Part shown: one piece after another, positions 6,053 through 7,744 of the stretch
How the letters are laid out: each line of letters begins with the position of its first letter
How positions within the stretch are numbered: the first letter of the stretch is position 1
Source of the DNA: Candidatus Cloacimonadota bacterium
GTDB taxonomy: Bacteria; Cloacimonadota; Cloacimonadia; Cloacimonadales; Cloacimonadaceae
NCBI GenBank assembly: GCA_027318525.1
Contig: DAHVPA010000086.1
Span: 1 to 7,744 of the forward strand
Length of the DNA stretch: 7,744 nucleotides
Direction of reading: 5' to 3'
The notes under the pieces: generated by a model
What the model was told of the DNA's origin: nothing
Database searches by the model: none
The model's input: the letters and a program-made list of their open reading frames with translations, nothing else
Program-made: the position numbers and the translations under genes

Positions 6053-6921
6053 TACTTCTCCCCAAAATTATACCCAATATTTAGATAATGAGTGGGATCC
6101 AAGACACTATGCTGGGTAAATGAATAATCCAAGACGATGCCAATCAATCTGAAACTAGCTCCAGCAGACCAAGTAGCAGGATTCTGATGAACACCGGCTC
6201 TGAGATAAAGAGGATCAAACAAACGCAATTCCACTCCTCCCATAAATTCTGTATCTTCGGCAAAATCCTTTTTCATTTCAATACTGGTTATAACCTGGTC
6301 ATAGGGAATATAAGATAAGCCCATGGAGAACTTGCGCGGAAGATTGTGACGGTTTGCTTCTCCCATCTTTGGGTTATTAAGATTGCTTACAGCAAAACCG
6401 AATTTTGTGCGTTGGTGTAATTCTGCAACAGCTCCGACATTTATTCCAAAAGCAGTATCTTCATCATAACCATCCATACCCAATGAATAAAAGCTGGCTG
6501 ACCATCCCACCTGAATGGAAGAATGGATATCCTCCATCAGCCGAAACCCATGTGCTAGTGTATATTGTTGCTCTGAAAGAAGAGCTTCTTCTTCAAAATT
6601 AACATCAAAAGAACTTATTCCTAGCCCAAGTGTTCCATATTTTTTGGGCAGAGGATAAACGAAGCTACCTGTTTTCAACTCAGAAAATTTCTGACCGAAT
6701 AATTGAGCTGTTCCAACGGAAGCACTCATTGGTGCATACGCAAGACCGGCAGGATTATAAAACACTCCATTAGCATCATCGGAAAGAGTGACATAGGCAT
6801 TGCTCATACCGCGGGCACGGGCAGAGGGTTGATAATCATTAAAAACAGCCGACAGCAATCCCAGATTGAGCAAAAGAAATGCAACAAGTAATATAGGTCT
6901 GATTTGATAATTCTTTTTCAT
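6052..6921 (-). CDS. PorV/UPF0164-family outer-membrane protein, 289 aa
   Basis: Residues 1-25 are a signal peptide (MKKNYQIR, then a hydrophobic stretch to LLSA). Just after it comes the family hallmark: ARARGMSNAYVTLSDDANGV, directly followed by FYNPAGLA (together 34-61). This region forms the N-terminal plug/hatch segment of FadL-like, PorV and UPF0164 proteins. The rest is alternating beta-strands such as YGTLGLGISSFDVNF, TKFGFAVSNL and PLYLRAGVHQNP, ending in YLNIGYNFGEK. Length is typical for the UPF0164 branch, shorter than PorV of Porphyromonas. In type IX systems PorV shuttles CTD cargo to the surface sortase; other family members may be simple transport barrels. The gene is preceded by a perfect GGAGGAGG site 5 nt before the ATG. 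It follows a FlgD-domain secreted protein and overlaps the coiled-coil gene. Family is confident, role in secretion is inference. Confidence 0.88.
   Translation of the reverse strand: MKKNYQIRPILLVAFLLLNLGLLSAVFNDYQPSARARGMSNAYVTLSDDANGVFYNPAGLAYAPMSASVGTAQLFGQKFSELKTGSFVYPLPKKYGTLGLGISSFDVNFEEEALLSEQQYTLAHGFRLMEDIHSSIQVGWSASFYSLGMDGYDEDTAFGINVGAVAELHQRTKFGFAVSNLNNPKMGEANRHNLPRKFSMGLSYIPYDQVITSIEMKKDFAEDTEFMGGVELRLFDPLYLRAGVHQNPATWSAGASFRLIGIVLDYSFTQHSVLDPTHYLNIGYNFGEK
6055..6063 (-). promoter_or_regulatory. Ribosome binding site of the coiled-coil gene, inside the PorV-like gene end
   Basis: On the minus strand GGGGAGAAG lies immediately before TAATG, so the purine-rich GGGGAG is about 5 nt from the ATG. 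It supports coupled translation across the 1-nt overlap. Confidence 0.7.
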
Positions 6922-6926
6922 TAGAT

Positions 6927-6934
6927 CCTCCTCC
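6927..6934 (-). promoter_or_regulatory. Consensus ribosome binding site of the PorV-like gene
   Basis: GGAGGAGG on the minus strand, 5 nt before the ATG, directly abuts the TAG stop of the upstream gene (6937-6935). It leaves no room for a promoter or terminator, so the two genes share a transcript. Confidence 0.85.
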
Positions 6935-7744
6935 CTATTTCAACTCAGCCGCAACAACTATCGGTTGAACTGAAGTCTCTGAGTTGCCATTTACCCGGTC
7001 AATGATTTCCAGATGGCAATAGTACAATCCTATGGGCAGCAGGTTTTTATTTCTATCACGTCCATCCCAAGAGTAGAACTCTATGCCGTTGGATGTTTCA
7101 ATAATTTTATTAACCGGTGTTGCGACCAGCCTGCCTTGACTATCGTAGATACGAATAATTGCTTTGGAACTTGAAACACCAGTTTGAACCAAGCACCCGT
7201 ATTCTATGGTTATCTTTTGGTTCAGCCAGGGGTTAAAAATGTTCTTTTTATTGTAGTTGCTGTTATAAATGCTGAGCCAGGAAATCCTTTTCCTTATTGG
7301 AATGGTTACCTTGCCATCAGTCAGCAGGTTTACTGATATGCTGTCATTGAATGTCCCCGATGTCAGATCGAGCGGAGATTCGCCGTATGATAATGTGCGG
7401 AATAAAAGTTTTAACAATGTTCCGTTATTAGTAGGCGATACCAAAGCGTTATCGCTGGCATAACTTATATACACAGTATCCTCGAGTGCTGATAACTCTA
7501 TTGACGGATATGTGTCAGACAGTGTATTGGAGATGTCGGCATCTACAAAACTCAAAATCCTCTTGTTAAAGCCTACTCTCAATGTGTATTTTCTAACTCC
7601 CCAGATCTCTTCCATTTTGGAAACAGTCACATTAACCGGTTTCACCTCGTTTTTAGTAGCCTCTACATTCTCCAGTTTCAAAGAAATGGTATTTATATCT
7701 GCCAGAGGGATCATATCAGCATCACCTCTGGGATTAACTCTGTA
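6935..7744 (-). CDS. Secreted protein with cohesin-like and FlgD-like C-terminal domains (5' partial)
   Basis: The frame stays open to the window edge (YRVNPRGDAD precedes the first Met at 7714), so only the last 269 residues are seen and the N-terminus is missing. Numbering from the edge, residues about 35-148 fit a cohesin / carbohydrate-binding-like beta-sandwich: VNVTVSKMEEIWGVRKYTL, VGFNKRILSFVDA, NGTLLKLLFRTL and DGKVTI. Residues about 166-269 fit a FlgD-type Ig-like C-terminal domain: IFNPWLNQKITIEY, IRIYDSQGRLV, SWDGRDRNKNLLPIGLYYCHLE. This domain class is used in FCB bacteria on exported proteins, and it resembles the type IX sorting domain but lacks the tight YPNP start and the KKLIL-type end. 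It heads a three-gene operon with a PorV-like barrel. Export is likely; its ligand and the size of the whole protein cannot be told. Confidence 0.8.
   Translation of the reverse strand, partial: YRVNPRGDADMIPLADINTISLKLENVEATKNEVKPVNVTVSKMEEIWGVRKYTLRVGFNKRILSFVDADISNTLSDTYPSIELSALEDTVYISYASDNALVSPTNNGTLLKLLFRTLSYGESPLDLTSGTFNDSISVNLLTDGKVTIPIRKRISWLSIYNSNYNKKNIFNPWLNQKITIEYGCLVQTGVSSSKAIIRIYDSQGRLVATPVNKIIETSNGIEFYSWDGRDRNKNLLPIGLYYCHLEIIDRVNGNSETSVQPIVVAAELK

Noticed and set aside
6405..7463. Short + strand frames opposite the PorV-like and FlgD-domain genes (6405-6602, 6703-6891, 7269-7463)
   Set aside because: All lie antisense to confident minus-strand genes and show no domain, signal peptide or start context.

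Overview
The window (about 42% GC by eye) looks like chromosomal DNA from a Gram-negative bacterium of the FCB superphylum. My best guess is Candidatus Cloacimonadota (WWE1) or a close relative. The guess rests on the mix of an OmpA-type outer-membrane protein carrying BACON domains, secreted proteins with YPNP / FlgD-like C-terminal domains, and a PorV/UPF0164-type outer-membrane protein. No rRNA or 16S is present, so the placement is inference. I see no tRNA, CRISPR array, insertion sequence or phage gene.

Left part, + strand: the 3' portion of an OmpA-like protein (1-1359; 5' end outside the window) has a partial beta-barrel, a Pro/Glu linker, two BACON domains and an OmpA peptidoglycan-binding domain, and is closed by a strong intrinsic terminator (1380-1410). 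A 235-bp intergenic stretch with a 9-bp inverted repeat leads to a 58-residue zinc-ribbon protein (1595-1771) that has a good ribosome binding site. A second strong hairpin/T-tract (1779-1814) follows.

Middle, + strand: three tightly packed genes. These are a secreted protein with an N-terminal glutamine-amidotransferase-like fold and a type IX-like C-terminal sorting domain (1828-3198), the 16S rRNA dimethyltransferase RsmA (3206-4045), and a 601-residue predicted outer-membrane beta-barrel protein (3960-5765). The start and whole signal peptide of the last one are encoded inside the rsmA 3' end in another frame (86-nt overlap). A housekeeping rRNA methylase is thus held between two envelope/secretion genes.

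Right part, - strand: a compact convergent operon, read from the right edge. It holds a partial secreted protein with a cohesin-like domain and a FlgD-like C-terminal domain (7744-6935), a PorV/UPF0164-family outer-membrane protein (6921-6052), and a 94-residue coiled-coil protein with a C-terminal membrane helix (6052-5768). Gene spacing is 13 nt and then a 1-nt TAATG overlap. The two convergent transcription units meet with only 2 nt between their stop codons.

Together this is mostly envelope and secreted-surface-protein biology. The most noteworthy points are the periplasmically placed BACON domains in an OmpA anchor protein, the rsmA/barrel dual-coding overlap, the Cys-less amidotransferase-like secreted protein, and the pairing of a FlgD/CTD protein with a PorV-like protein and a small membrane-anchored coiled coil.
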